A stretch of DNA of 46,218 bases from Flavobacteriaceae bacterium (GCA_028280265.1 JANQMD010000001.1:1-46218); one strand, 5' to 3'; positions 23,718-34,500 are shown, counted from the first letter of the stretch. Numbers and translations are program-made. The notes: generated by a model not told the origin, from the letters alone.

Positions 23718-26075
23718 ATGAAACGTATCTCCCTTATTATGCTTTTTTGCATATGCTCTTCATTCATTCACTTTTCGTACGCTCAAGTCACTACAACCAT
23801 CAAAGGTAAGGTGACTGATGAGAAAGGCGCTCCTATTTTAGGTGCTACGGTTTTTCTCAACAACAATCAAGGAAGTACAACAGACGAAAATGGAACGTAT
23901 CGAATCACAAATGTCGTGCCTGGTTCCTACAATTTAACGTCAAGTTTTTTAGGATACAACTCGCAGACCAAATTCAACATCATTATCAAGTCGAAAGGAA
24001 ACCCGTCTTTTAATTTTGTTTTGGTTGAATCTTCAGAAGAATTGGAAGAGGTTGTGATCAGCAAAGAAAATAGAATTAGCCGACCCAAAGAAACACCACT
24101 CTCAACTCAGTCGCTATCGGCTGTTGAGATTGCTACCTATCCAGGAGGAAATAACGATGTTGTTCAAGTAGCTCAGACATTGCCTGGTGTGTCTCCATCG
24201 GTTGGAGGTTTTCGCAATGATTTGATTATTAGAGGGGGAGCCCCTAATGAAACTGTTTACTATTTAGATGGGATGGAAGTTCCAAACATTAACCACTTTG
24301 CAACTCAAGGTAGCGCAGGTGGGCCAGTGGGACTTTTGAATGTTTCTTTTATCAATGATGTAACCTTATCTACATCAGCTTTTGGCGCTCAATACGACAA
24401 CCCTTTGTCAGGAGTATTACAGTTCAAGCAAAGAGATGGGAATAGGGAAAGTTTTAACACGAACATACGTGTAAGCGCAACAGACGCTGCTTTAACCCTT
24501 GAAGGACCTTTGTTTAAAAAAGAACGGAAAGAAAGCAAAACCAGTTTTTTGTTATCTGTCAGAAGAAGTTATTTGCAAGCATTGTTCAAGTTGATTGGCT
24601 TGCCTATCAGACCTAATTATTGGGATTATCAGTACAAAGTCTCACATCAAATAGATGCATACAATGATTTGTATATACTAGGCTTGGGATCTATAGACGA
24701 TTTTACGGTGGAAGCTCCTGATGAGTTTGATGAGCAGGCTCAAATTGTGTTGGAGCAAGCTCCTTTTATAGAGCAGAAAACAAATTCCATTGGGGTAACA
24801 TGGAGGAAAAGATTCAAAGACGGTAGTGGTTTCATGGAAACTACATTGAGTAACAACCGTTTGGAAAATGTATTTACTACCTACCAAGACACGCAAAATC
24901 AGACAGGAATCATCTTTAGAAACGATGCAGTTGAATCGGAAACGAAACTCAGATATCAGATGACGAAGTTTTTGAGTGATTGGAAACTTGTAACGGGATT
25001 CAATATTCAAAACTCATATTATACAAACAGTACATCCAATACCATAGACAATATCTTTTTTGATACGGAAATAGAGTTCAGAAAATTTGGTTTGTTTGCG
25101 AATGCCACACGTTCTCTATTCAATAATAAACTAGATATTTCTCTAGGTTTTCGTATGGATGACGATACATTCACTTTGGATAATAATTTACTGTCAACAT
25201 TTTCTCCTAGAGTTTCTCTCTCCTATGAATTCATCAACAATTGGAGGTTGAGTGCAACGGCCGGTAGGTATTACAAACTCCCACCATACACAATTTTAGG
25301 ATTTAGAGACAACAACAATCTTTTACAGAATCAGAATAGTAAGTATACGCAAAGTGATCATATTGTTCTGGGTATACAGCACAACCCGAACCCTACAGCA
25401 AACATCTCATTGGAAGCTTTTTACAAGCGGTATGATGATTTTCCTGTCTCCGTTTTAGATCAGGTTTCATTAGCCAATAAAGGTGCTGATTTTGAAGTTT
25501 TAGGAAATGAAGACGTAGAGACTGTTGGAAAGGGAAGGAGTTACGGATTGGAATTTCAATACCAACAAAAGCTCACAAATAACTTTTACAGCATTTTTTC
25601 ATACACCTACTTCTTTAGCGAGTTTACAGGCTTTAACACAAATGAATATACACCCTCTGTTTGGGACAGTAGACATTTGATTTCTTTTGTAGGAGGTTAC
25701 AAGCTGAAAAGAAATTGGGAAGTTAGTTCTCGCTATCGATTTGCAGGAAGGACACCTTATGTACCTGTAAATTTAAACCAAACTTTAATTACCTATCCTG
25801 AAATCATCTTAGATTACAATAGGTTAGGGGAAGTAAAGCTAGAAACTTTTAGTCAATTGGATGTTCGAGTTGATAAAAAATGGAATTACCAGAAATGGTC
25901 TTTAAATGTATTTTTTGAGGTGCAAAATATTTTAGCGCAAAGAATCCCAACTCCTCCAGAATATGGATTGAGTAGAGACAGCAATGGAAATCTATTAAAT
26001 CCAAGAAGCCTTACTCAGGTTGAGCAAGATAGCAACACACCGATTCCTAGTATTGGGATTGTGGTTGATTTTTAA
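23718..26075 (+). CDS. TonB-dependent outer-membrane receptor
   Basis: This 785-residue receptor has a signal peptide ending S-Y-A-Q, then a CarboxypepD-reg-like domain (about 26-110, I-K-G-K-V-T-D-E-K-G), a plug domain (about 115-235, with D-L-I-I-R-G-G-A-P-N-E-T-V-Y-Y-L-D-G-M-E-V) and a barrel ending I-G-I-V-V-D-F. The substrate is not evident and no SusD or siderophore genes flank it. The divergent neighbour is a GH113-like glycosidase, so a saccharide substrate is possible but not shown. Confidence 0.9.
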   Translation: MKRISLIMLFCICSSFIHFSYAQVTTTIKGKVTDEKGAPILGATVFLNNNQGSTTDENGTYRITNVVPGSYNLTSSFLGYNSQTKFNIIIKSKGNPSFNFVLVESSEELEEVVISKENRISRPKETPLSTQSLSAVEIATYPGGNNDVVQVAQTLPGVSPSVGGFRNDLIIRGGAPNETVYYLDGMEVPNINHFATQGSAGGPVGLLNVSFINDVTLSTSAFGAQYDNPLSGVLQFKQRDGNRESFNTNIRVSATDAALTLEGPLFKKERKESKTSFLLSVRRSYLQALFKLIGLPIRPNYWDYQYKVSHQIDAYNDLYILGLGSIDDFTVEAPDEFDEQAQIVLEQAPFIEQKTNSIGVTWRKRFKDGSGFMETTLSNNRLENVFTTYQDTQNQTGIIFRNDAVESETKLRYQMTKFLSDWKLVTGFNIQNSYYTNSTSNTIDNIFFDTEIEFRKFGLFANATRSLFNNKLDISLGFRMDDDTFTLDNNLLSTFSPRVSLSYEFINNWRLSATAGRYYKLPPYTILGFRDNNNLLQNQNSKYTQSDHIVLGIQHNPNPTANISLEAFYKRYDDFPVSVLDQVSLANKGADFEVLGNEDVETVGKGRSYGLEFQYQQKLTNNFYSIFSYTYFFSEFTGFNTNEYTPSVWDSRHLISFVGGYKLKRNWEVSSRYRFAGRTPYVPVNLNQTLITYPEIILDYNRLGEVKLETFSQLDVRVDKKWNYQKWSLNVFFEVQNILAQRIPTPPEYGLSRDSNGNLLNPRSLTQVEQDSNTPIPSIGIVVDF

Positions 26076-26103
26076 TTATACAATTTTTTTGCGTATAAAT
26101 GCC

Positions 26104-26148
26104 AGTTCGAGTGCACTGAGCGGAGTCGAAGTGCGTATCGAGAACAGA
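26104..26148. repeat. Dispersed intergenic repeat (TGCACTGAGCGGAGTCGAAG type)
   Basis: This 45-base stretch between two convergent genes contains TGCACTGAGCGGAGTCGAAG, which I recognise as part of a short palindromic repeat scattered in many flavobacterial genomes. The internal GCACT/AGTGC pair gives a hairpin. It is noticeably richer in GC than its flanks. Confidence 0.6.
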
Positions 26149-26174
26149 AGGTTTACAATTAAAAATAGGCACTC

Positions 26175-27566
26175 TTACTGCTCAATTGCCAAAGCGTTGA
26201 ACAAGCTCGCCTTTGAATTCAGGTAATCATTCACCACTTTGATGGCTTTTAACTTAGAGTCAATAAGTTTTGATTCTCGAGAGTTCACCAAGAAAATAGA
26301 GCTTTCCCCTACTGCAAATTTCCTTTCTTCTGCACGTAGCAATACTTCAGAATCATTTACCACTTGTTCTGCATATCCTGTTTGACGTTGTAACGAACGA
26401 ATCTCTTGTGAAAGAGCACTGATTTTGTTGGTCAATCCTAGTCGTGTGCTAGCAATCTCAAACTCGGTCTCCTGTAGCTTCAGTTTCGAGAGTTTTAAAT
26501 CACCTCGCTCTTTTCTTAAAAATAGAGGAAACTTCACCTTCACACCGCCTTTGTATTGTGTCTCGTCAAAAGAATTCAATAATTGAGGATTCTCTGTCAG
26601 AAAATTATACTCCAAATCTACTTGTGGAAGCAGTCGATTTGCTCTTAGTCGCTTTTCTACTTTCAGACCCTCAAACTTTCTGTCCAATGAAATCATTTTA
26701 GGATGCGCATTGATATCTAATGTATCTAATTGAAATGTATTTAAAGACAGCACTCCGTCGATATCATTAATCGTGTTGTTATCAGGAACAATATTTTCTT
26801 GTAGCTCAATGGGAACATTTCCTTCTAACCATAAAAAATTAGAGAGCTCTAATTTAGATTTCAAGTACTTAATGTTTGCCTGCTCTAAATTTAATTTTCG
26901 CGTATTCACAGCGATCCCTGTCTCAAGAGTATCTATAGCAGCTACATCGCCTTCTCGATATCTTTGTTTTACACCACTCAATCGAAACTCAGCATTGTTT
27001 AAGAAATCTTCGAAAACAAGTTTCTCGTTGTATTGCTTTAGCCATTTAAAATAGGCTTTGGTCGCATCAAAGAGGATATTGTTAACCAGAATCTGACGAT
27101 CTGCTTTTGCTTGCTCGATAAAGAATTTTGCTTGTCTGAGCATGCTCATCCGCTCGTTGATCAAAAAATTACGGGCCAAAGAGACAGAAACTCCTACACT
27201 GTAAAGCCCATCATTAGGAAGATTGGCCTCTGGGTTTAAGAAAATTCCACTATTCTCTTCAAAATTGGCTTTTAATTCAACTCCGTACCAAGTAGGAATT
27301 TTGAACGTAGCATTTAGCTTATCGAAATACTCTGAACCTTTGAACTGTTTTCGGTCGTAGTCGACTTCAAATTTTGGATCAAAAGCTCCTCTGGATTTCA
27401 ATAATTTTGCTTCACTTTTATCAATAACCAAGTTCGCCTGTTTCACTACTGGGTGAAACTTCTTCACATAACCCAAGTACTCTTCTAAGGAGAGCGTGTT
27501 ACTGAGCTCTTGTGAAGTAGCCTGATAACTGATCAGAAAAAATGCTATAGCAATAAATTTTCTCAT
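26175..27566 (-). CDS. TolC-family outer-membrane channel protein
   Basis: This 463-residue outer-membrane efflux protein has a signal peptide (M-R-K-F-I-A-I-A-F-F-L-I-S-Y-Q-A-T-S-Q) and two long helical repeats. Typical TolC features include L-E-E-Y-L-G-Y-V-K-K-F-H-P-V-V-K-Q-A at the start and F-A-V-G-E-S-S-I-F-L-V-N-S-R-E near the end. It is the last gene of a TetR-ABC-HlyD-TolC operon, two bases after the HlyD gene, and forms the exit duct of that exporter. Confidence 0.88.
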   Translation of the reverse strand: MRKFIAIAFFLISYQATSQELSNTLSLEEYLGYVKKFHPVVKQANLVIDKSEAKLLKSRGAFDPKFEVDYDRKQFKGSEYFDKLNATFKIPTWYGVELKANFEENSGIFLNPEANLPNDGLYSVGVSVSLARNFLINERMSMLRQAKFFIEQAKADRQILVNNILFDATKAYFKWLKQYNEKLVFEDFLNNAEFRLSGVKQRYREGDVAAIDTLETGIAVNTRKLNLEQANIKYLKSKLELSNFLWLEGNVPIELQENIVPDNNTINDIDGVLSLNTFQLDTLDINAHPKMISLDRKFEGLKVEKRLRANRLLPQVDLEYNFLTENPQLLNSFDETQYKGGVKVKFPLFLRKERGDLKLSKLKLQETEFEIASTRLGLTNKISALSQEIRSLQRQTGYAEQVVNDSEVLLRAEERKFAVGESSIFLVNSRESKLIDSKLKAIKVVNDYLNSKASLFNALAIEQ

Positions 27567-27568
27567 GG

Positions 27569-28924
27569 TTATTTTTTAGCTTTTTTAGAACTAGAGTTTC
27601 CTTCTGGTTGATAATAGTTAGGGGGGAACCCATTTAGCTGTCGCCAGATTTCGTACCATACAGGAACGTCCTCCAACAATGCAAATGTCTCCGCTCCAGC
27701 TCCTGCACGTAAAGCGTCTGGCCATTCTGGTGAATCTGAGTCTGGCGCAATGAGAATTCGATATTTTCCATTTGAGCTGATAAAGTTCTCTATAGCTACG
27801 ACTTTCCCTGTAAAGGTTCCAAAGGAGGTATTGGGCCATCCACTAAATACAATGGCAGGCCATCCATCAAATTGAATTTGTACACTTTCCCCTACATGCA
27901 TTAAAGGGAGATCTAATGGTTCAACAAATGTTTCAACAGCGATATCAATATGAATGGGCATAATTCCCACCAAAGCTTCTCCTTCCTTGAAAGTTTGTCC
28001 AATTCCTCCTCGCAAGGCCTTGTTAATGTATCCGTCTTGGGGAGCTGTGATATAATACAGCTCATTTCTTCGTTGGTAGTTAGACTTTGAGTTTTCTAAT
28101 TTGGTAACTTGTGCTTCCGTATCAAACTGACTAGATTCTGCTGTAAAACGATCACTCTCCGCTTTCGATATTTTGTTGAGATACTCATTTCTGACACGAT
28201 TTAATTCAATCTGTGCATTCAATACCTTATTCCTACTACCAATGAGCTTATTCTCTTGGGAAACTAGTTTTCTCTGTGCTTCTTGCAGTTTTAGTTTTTT
28301 TCCTTCAACATCTTTCACCGCTTTCAATCCGTCTTTCTGCAAGTTTACTTCACGCTTGTATTGAGTATCGGCAATGCTAATGTTTGTGCGAGCCGCTTCT
28401 AGTCCAATGCTATCACTTTCCACATCCAGTTTGGCAATTCTGAGTTTGTTTTCAGCTTGCTTTATTTTTAGATCTCGCTCTGCTTTAAGAGCTTCGATCT
28501 GATTGCCTAGTGTTTTGACTTTACCTTCATAAGAACTAACAGAACTCTTTTTTGCTTTGATCTGAAGTTCAGTTCTTGGAATAAGATCTGGATCGAAGTA
28601 CTCGCTCTTTATCTCAGAAATGAATACAATTGTATCTCCTTTCATCACCGTGTCTCCTTCTTTTACAAACCATTTTTCAATACGCCCTGGAATTTGCGAA
28701 TTCACTGTCTGAGGCCTTTGATCCAAACGCAGTGTTGTTACGTTTCCACGACCTCTCACATTCTGTGTCCATGGGAGGAACAAAACAATAAATAGAATAA
28801 GAGTTGCAATGAATAAAAATCTATTAAAGTATTTGTGATCTTTCTTAAAGAATACCTTTTTTCCGGAAGCTGTATGATCTATGCTAACCGTTTTATTCAA
28901 TTTGTTATTTGAAATGTTTAACAT
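27569..28924 (-). CDS. HlyD-family periplasmic adaptor
   Basis: This 451-residue membrane-fusion protein has one transmembrane helix (about 35-52), a biotinyl-lipoyl-like half (P-G-R-I-E-K-W-F-V-K-E-G-D-T-V-M-K-G-D), a long coiled coil (about 120-280) and the second lipoyl half (I-T-A-P-Q-D-G-Y-I-N-K). The C-terminus is a hydrophilic tail rich in S and K. It should link the ABC protein in the inner membrane to the TolC partner. Five bases separate it from the ABC gene and two from the TolC gene. Confidence 0.9.
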   Translation of the reverse strand: MLNISNNKLNKTVSIDHTASGKKVFFKKDHKYFNRFLFIATLILFIVLFLPWTQNVRGRGNVTTLRLDQRPQTVNSQIPGRIEKWFVKEGDTVMKGDTIVFISEIKSEYFDPDLIPRTELQIKAKKSSVSSYEGKVKTLGNQIEALKAERDLKIKQAENKLRIAKLDVESDSIGLEAARTNISIADTQYKREVNLQKDGLKAVKDVEGKKLKLQEAQRKLVSQENKLIGSRNKVLNAQIELNRVRNEYLNKISKAESDRFTAESSQFDTEAQVTKLENSKSNYQRRNELYYITAPQDGYINKALRGGIGQTFKEGEALVGIMPIHIDIAVETFVEPLDLPLMHVGESVQIQFDGWPAIVFSGWPNTSFGTFTGKVVAIENFISSNGKYRILIAPDSDSPEWPDALRAGAGAETFALLEDVPVWYEIWRQLNGFPPNYYQPEGNSSSKKAKK

Positions 28925-28929
28925 ATCCT

Positions 28930-30585
28930 TTATTTTTTCAGTTTTCCTTTCTCTAATTTATATACTATTGAACAGCTCTTGATCCAGCCTGGGTTTTGAC
29001 TCACCACAACCAAACTCCATGGACGGTCTTTATTTGTTAAGAACTCTCGAATCTTTTCAGCTTCTTCAGTATTGAAATGCTCCAAGGGCTCCTTTAAAAT
29101 CAATAGCTTGGGCTTGTTTACAATACTCCTTGCCAATACAATTTTTTTAGCAATCGTAAATGAGATCTGTTTCCCCTCCGGGTAAATCATGGTACGTAAT
29201 CCATAGGTTTGCTCTTTCACAAAATCTCTCAATCCTGTGTGATCGATGGCCCATTGAATGTCTTCTTCGGAGATGGATTTATCTCCGAAAGTAATGTTCT
29301 CCAGAAGTGTTCCTTCAAAAGGTGTGTCTTCTGCTAGCGTTTGCCCAACTACACCTCGATAATGATTTAAGTTGATGGTCTTTAACTTGTTATTGTTGAT
29401 GAAGACATTCCCATGTGTAGGCTCTACAACACCTGCTATCATTTTTAAAAGAGATGTTTTTCCTGATCCACTACCACCACTGATCACCACTGTGTCTTTG
29501 TACTTGATATTTAGATTTATATTATCTAAAATGGGTTTCTCCTTATCGGAAACAATTAAAGAAACATCTTCCAAGCACACTTCTAGCTCGTCAAGGTTTG
29601 GTTTGTCACCATGCTGATACTCTAGCTCTTTGTCTACTACTTGGCCCAATTTTTCAAGGGACGTCAATACATCATAAAAGGACTCCAATCCTAAGATTAG
29701 TTTTTCAGTAGCGCTAATCACGATTAAGATGATGATTTCAGCTGCAACAAACTGACCAATGTTCATTTGTTGATTGATCACTAAAATCCCACCAATCAAT
29801 AACAAACCTCCAGTTACGAGTACTTTAAAACCAATCATTTGAATAAACTGTAGGATGAGAATTTTAAAATGCCCTTCACGATATTTCAGATATTCTTCCA
29901 CCAACCCATCATTTTTTTCCAATGCCAAACTCGTCTTACCCGATAATTTGAAACTTACAATGGCTCTTGCGATCTCTTGTATCCAGTGAGCAACCTTGTA
30001 CTTGTATTTAGATTCATTCAAGCTCGTCTCCAATCCTTTTTGTGCAGTGTATTTGAATACTACATAAATCAGCAACAGAAGTAAGATTCCATAGATGATA
30101 AAGAATGGATGATAGAATGAAAGCAACATCAATCCAAAAATAATCTGCAACAAGGCAGTAGGGAAGTCGATTAAAATTTTAGACAGTCCTTTTTGAATGG
30201 TTAATGTATCGAAGAAACGATTTGCTAGCTCAGGCGGGTACAAGTTTCTCAACTCGCTCATTTTAATTTTAGGGAAGCGATACGCAAATTCAAAAGAGGA
30301 TCTTGTGAAAATCTTTTGCTGAATGTTTTCTATGATTCTCATTTGATATACTTGTAAGGCTCCAGTAAAGGCAACTCCCAGTGTGACAAGAATAACCAAT
30401 AAAACCCAAGAGGTGCTAATCTGAGCTCCTTGAATTAAGTTAATGATGGCCTGAATTCCCAGAGGAAGTGTCAATGTTACGATCCCAGCAAATATGGCAT
30501 AGTAGAAGACTTGTAAAATGTCTCTCTTATCCAATTGAAGCAACCCTAAAAAGCGTTGCCAGGCAGTGAGAAAATGAGCAGTCAT
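28930..30585 (-). CDS. ABC exporter with degenerate nucleotide-binding motifs
   Basis: This 551-residue fusion of a six-helix export domain (about 20-300) and a nucleotide-binding domain is the inner-membrane part of a type I-like exporter. Walker A is intact (G-G-S-G-S-G-K-T-S, 370-378), and so is the Q-loop (Q415). The signature normally L-S-G-G-Q reads Y-P-E-G-K-Q-I-S (468-475). Walker B reads L-L-I-L-K-E (494-499), so the Mg-binding Asp is Lys498 while the catalytic Glu499 stays. The switch His is Gln530 (V-V-S-Q). I recall relatives with a P-E-G-K-Q signature, so part of this may be a family trait. No N-terminal C39 peptidase is present. ATP hydrolysis may be slow or absent. Confidence 0.85.
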   Translation of the reverse strand: MTAHFLTAWQRFLGLLQLDKRDILQVFYYAIFAGIVTLTLPLGIQAIINLIQGAQISTSWVLLVILVTLGVAFTGALQVYQMRIIENIQQKIFTRSSFEFAYRFPKIKMSELRNLYPPELANRFFDTLTIQKGLSKILIDFPTALLQIIFGLMLLSFYHPFFIIYGILLLLLIYVVFKYTAQKGLETSLNESKYKYKVAHWIQEIARAIVSFKLSGKTSLALEKNDGLVEEYLKYREGHFKILILQFIQMIGFKVLVTGGLLLIGGILVINQQMNIGQFVAAEIIILIVISATEKLILGLESFYDVLTSLEKLGQVVDKELEYQHGDKPNLDELEVCLEDVSLIVSDKEKPILDNINLNIKYKDTVVISGGSGSGKTSLLKMIAGVVEPTHGNVFINNNKLKTINLNHYRGVVGQTLAEDTPFEGTLLENITFGDKSISEEDIQWAIDHTGLRDFVKEQTYGLRTMIYPEGKQISFTIAKKIVLARSIVNKPKLLILKEPLEHFNTEEAEKIREFLTNKDRPWSLVVVSQNPGWIKSCSIVYKLEKGKLKK

Positions 30586-30589
30586 AGTA

Positions 30590-31264
30590 TTATTTTTTCA
30601 GTGTGTTTGTAATAAGATGTAATAAAAAGTTCTTTGTCTGTTCCGACGAACTACAGTCTGTGATGGAAGGAAAATGATCCTTTAAGAAACTTTGATATAT
30701 AGAAGCTTCTAAAACGGTACTTGCCAAACTATAAGGGTAGGAGTATTCTGGATTGATCTCAACTATCATTTCTTGCAACCTAGTAATCAATCTTTTAAAC
30801 ACAGAGAAATACCCTTCCTTATTTTCATGATCTACCTCTTTGGTAAGGTAGGATTTCGAAAATTCATTGATAATGATTTCATTTAAGAGTACCTCGTTAA
30901 TATGCTCGTAAGAAGAATCTTCACTTACAGGTTGTGTGAATACTTGAATCGCTCTTTCAATCTTATCTGTTGGATTCGATAGATTGAAAGTATTAAAAAC
31001 CAATTGATATTCTATCCAACTCCAATACCATGAAGTTAAATACAGCAAAAGTTTGTGCTTGTTTTCAAAATAACGATAAATAGAGCTCTCATTAGATTGA
31101 ATTTTGACACCCAACTTTTTGAATGTAAAGCTTTCGATTCCTATTTCGTGTATCAATTCAATGCTATTCTGTATAATTTTTTTCCCTAGATCTGAAGTCT
31201 CTGGGTCTTTGTTATATAGATTCTCATTGACTTGAATTTTAATATTTGATAGTAATCTTTTCAT
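30590..31264 (-). CDS. TetR-family regulator heading the exporter operon
   Basis: This regulator has an HTH at about residues 30-75 (S-F-T-F-K-K-L-G-V-K-I-Q-S-N-E-S-S-I-Y-R-Y-F). I start it at the ATG at 31264, giving 224 residues, because the -7 element at 31290-31283 would put the transcription start after the other in-frame ATG at 31285. Four bases separate it from the ABC gene, so regulator and exporter are one operon. A palindrome over the promoter indicates autorepression, and its ligand may be a substrate of the exporter. Confidence 0.82.
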   Translation of the reverse strand: MKRLLSNIKIQVNENLYNKDPETSDLGKKIIQNSIELIHEIGIESFTFKKLGVKIQSNESSIYRYFENKHKLLLYLTSWYWSWIEYQLVFNTFNLSNPTDKIERAIQVFTQPVSEDSSYEHINEVLLNEIIINEFSKSYLTKEVDHENKEGYFSVFKRLITRLQEMIVEINPEYSYPYSLASTVLEASIYQSFLKDHFPSITDCSSSEQTKNFLLHLITNTLKK

Positions 31265-31282
31265 ATTAAAATTATATGATTG

Positions 31283-31305
31283 CAAATATAATAGTAATAC
31301 TATTA
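31283..31305 (-). promoter_or_regulatory. Exporter operon promoter and operator palindrome
   Basis: On the minus strand TATATTTG (31290-31283) is an exact -7 element. The 17-bp perfect palindrome TAATAGTA-A-TACTATTA (31289-31305) touches it from the upstream side. This is the expected place and size for a TetR operator controlling the whole operon. Confidence 0.7.
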
Positions 31306-31503
31306 AAAAAGTATGTTAATGTATTATTTAATATTTTTTTAACGAACTAAAAAAAGAATTTAATTCGTATTTGTTGTTATAACTTGACGTTTAACGGAAG
31401 GAATTAAGCTGGAATGTTGAAAGAAATTATCTAGTGGAAGTTGGCTTCACTGATAGAGAGTAAAAAAAATGATGTGGGAAGAATACGACAAAGATTGTGT
31501 AAA

Positions 31504-31540
31504 ATAAAAAGAGGTTAAGTAAATCTTAACCTCTTTTTTT
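31504..31540. terminator. Strong terminator after the tricorn-like protease
   Basis: GAGGTTAAG-TAAAT-CTTAACCTC with A and T flanks forms a strong hairpin 50 bases past the protease stop codon. The rest of 31306-31589 shows no gene. Confidence 0.85.
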
Positions 31541-31589
31541 GACATCGCCAAAGTGTTATAATATCCCGTTTGCCGGAATTCGTTTAGGT

Positions 31590-34500
31590 TTATCGAACGT
31601 CCTTGAGCATTTCTTTAATAGATCGTTCTAGTTGCTGATCTCTTCCTTTGTCTATAACTCCAGGCATATTCTTCACTCTAATAGTAGGCTCTGTTTGTAG
31701 ATTTTCCATCCATTTTCCATCAATGTTTTTGGCACTTACAGGAACCACGCCCCAATAAGCTCCGTTTGGTAGACCTTCCCATCCAGCAAAACTACAAGTT
31801 CCAGGAACTGGCATTCCAACAGTTTTACCAATCTTCAGATCTGTATATCCTTGTGCATAACAGTGTCCATCTGAATACATACTTTCATTAAAGATGGAAA
31901 GTGTTGGCTTGGTCCATCTCGATGTAGGCTCTCCACCCACAACTTTGGCTTCAGTTGCATATGTGATAAAAGGAACTCCTGTAAAGAACATCGCTAAATC
32001 TGCAACCAAATCACCACCTCCGTTGAAACGAGTATCGATAATAACACCTTTCCTATCGGCATATTTTCCCATCATATCTTCATAAATACTACGATAAGGA
32101 CCATCACTCATTCCAGGAATGTGTACATATCCTAATTGACCTTTACTTAATTTATCTACTTCCTTTTCATTGATCTTCACCCAACGATCGTAGAGTAATC
32201 TATTTTCACTTCTCAGGGAAATAGGTTTTACAGTAATAGATTGTGTTTTCTTCGTTTTAGGGTCTCTGATATCGAGTAAGACAAATTTCCCAACTTTTCT
32301 GTTCAAATATTTTGCTACATCTTGATCTTTATCTATAGTTTCACCATCTATCTTTTCAATAATCATTCCTGCTTTTATCTTGAACTTAGCTTTGTCTAAA
32401 GGACCTCCAGTGATAATTTCATCGATTAAAATACCATCTCCTTTGTATTGGTAATTCATGAAAATCCCCAATGAGGCAGTCGCATCTGCATTTTTAATAC
32501 TCGTATTGTAACCCGATCCTGAGTGAGATACATTCAATTCTCCTAACATTTCTGATAACATTTCAGAAAACTCGTAAGAATTTCCAATGTAAGGTACATA
32601 CTTCTGGTATTCTTTCTTCATTTGATTCCAATCTACTCCATGGAAATTAGAATGGTAAAAGATTGCGTTGGTACGAATCCAAACATGTTCAAACATGGCT
32701 TGTCTTTCTGCTTCAGAATCGAATTGCATCTCTCCACTAATCGCCACACCTTTACGTTTTCCAGAAGCGGGAGTCAACTTAGCAATTCTACCACCACTTA
32801 GCAAATACAAATTTTTCATTTGCTTATCCCATTGCAAGCTTCCAGAGTTTGCATTGAGTTTCATGACCATTTTTGTAGCTCTTGTACGAAGATTTGTACT
32901 CCATAAATTTAAACGACCTTCAAAACGTGCTAGATAATACAACACATCACCTTTTTTAGACAAAACAGCATCGCCTAGGCTAGAGGAGTGAATGGTCAAT
33001 CGACGAGTTCTATCTTTCATTCGATCCCAATCAAACGTAAGCAAAGTCTCTTTTTTCTTTTTATCGTCTTTCTTAGCATCTTTCTTTTTCTTTTTGTCGT
33101 CCTTTTTGTCCTTCTTCCCTTTTTCTTTTTGTTTTTTCTGCTCTTCTTTAATGGCTTGCAGTAATTTGTAATCCTCTTCGTTTAGGTTGAATTCATCCCA
33201 AGCATCTTGAGTAAAGAACATGCTGTAGACATCACTTTGCGAACGACCACTGGTAGCATAAGATTTTAAACCATTTCTATTGCTAAACCAGATCATTTGT
33301 TTACCGCCATTTACCCACTTAGGAGCGTAATCGTAGTAACCACTTTCGTTCAGGTTCAATCTTTTAGAACCATCTGCAGCCATCAATAGGATATCACTGT
33401 TGCTTAGAGTTTTACTCCAGTCTACCAATAACCATTTACTATCGGGACTCCAGGTAAAGTATTTATCACCGTCTCTCATGTGATACAAATCCTTAGGAGT
33501 CAGTAAAGTCACTTCTTTCTTTGATTTTACATCACGGACTTTTAGGGTTCTTCTCCCTTCTATAAAAGCCAATTTTTTTCCATCAGGAGAATATTGAGCC
33601 AAATAATTATCCAGCTTATTTTCTATTACTGGCTCTTCTTTTAAAAGCGTTGCAGCATAAAAGAAAGGTTCTTCTTTTCGTACTTTTTCAGTTTTATAGA
33701 TACTCCATTTCCCATTTCTCTCACTACTGTAAACAACTGATTTTCCTTCTGGTCCCCAAGCAACAAAGCGCTCTTGTTCAGGAGTGTTTGTTAGCCTTTT
33801 AGTAAAAGACTTGTCTACAGAGGTTACAAATACTTCGCCTCTTGCTATGAATGCAATCTCTTTCCCATTAGGTGAAATCGCCATTTCTCTAACACCACCA
33901 TTGACAGAGACAAAGCTGTCTGAGTTATCTTTGTTTTGTGTTCTAACTGTCACTTTTACCTTGGAAGGTTTACTTCCTTCTTTCATGGTGTACAATTCTC
34001 CGTCGTAACCAAAGCAAAGAGTTCCATTCCCTTCACTTAAAAAACGTACAGGATGCAATTTGAACTTTGTCAATTGTTCATCTTGACTTGGATTACCTAA
34101 TGAGAGTTTGTGTATATTAAAAGTTCCACTTTTTTCACTTAGATAATAAATACTTTTCTCATCATCAGTGAAAATAGGTTGTCTGTCTTCACCTACATAA
34201 TTGGTAATCATTTTGTGGGCTCCAGATTTTGTGTCATAAGTCCAAATATCTCTAGCAATGGAAGATTTATGATGTTTTCTCCATTCGTTTTCGCCTCCTT
34301 TTTTATCTTGATAAAGAAGCGTTCTCCCATTTTTGGAAACTTGTACATGTTCAGCAGGAACAGTTAAAACCTGTTGAACTCTACCACCTTTCACAGGGAC
34401 ACTATATAGTTCTGATTGTGATCTGTGAGGATATTGTCTATGTTTTACATCATCTTGTCTGAGTGCTCCAAAAAGGATTTCCTTATTGTTGGATGAAAAA

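Noticed and set aside
33784..34008. Open frames on the strand opposite the large genes, for example within the tricorn-like, alanine dehydrogenase and BNR genes
   Set aside because: They mirror the codon structure of strong genes and show no domain or start signals of their own.
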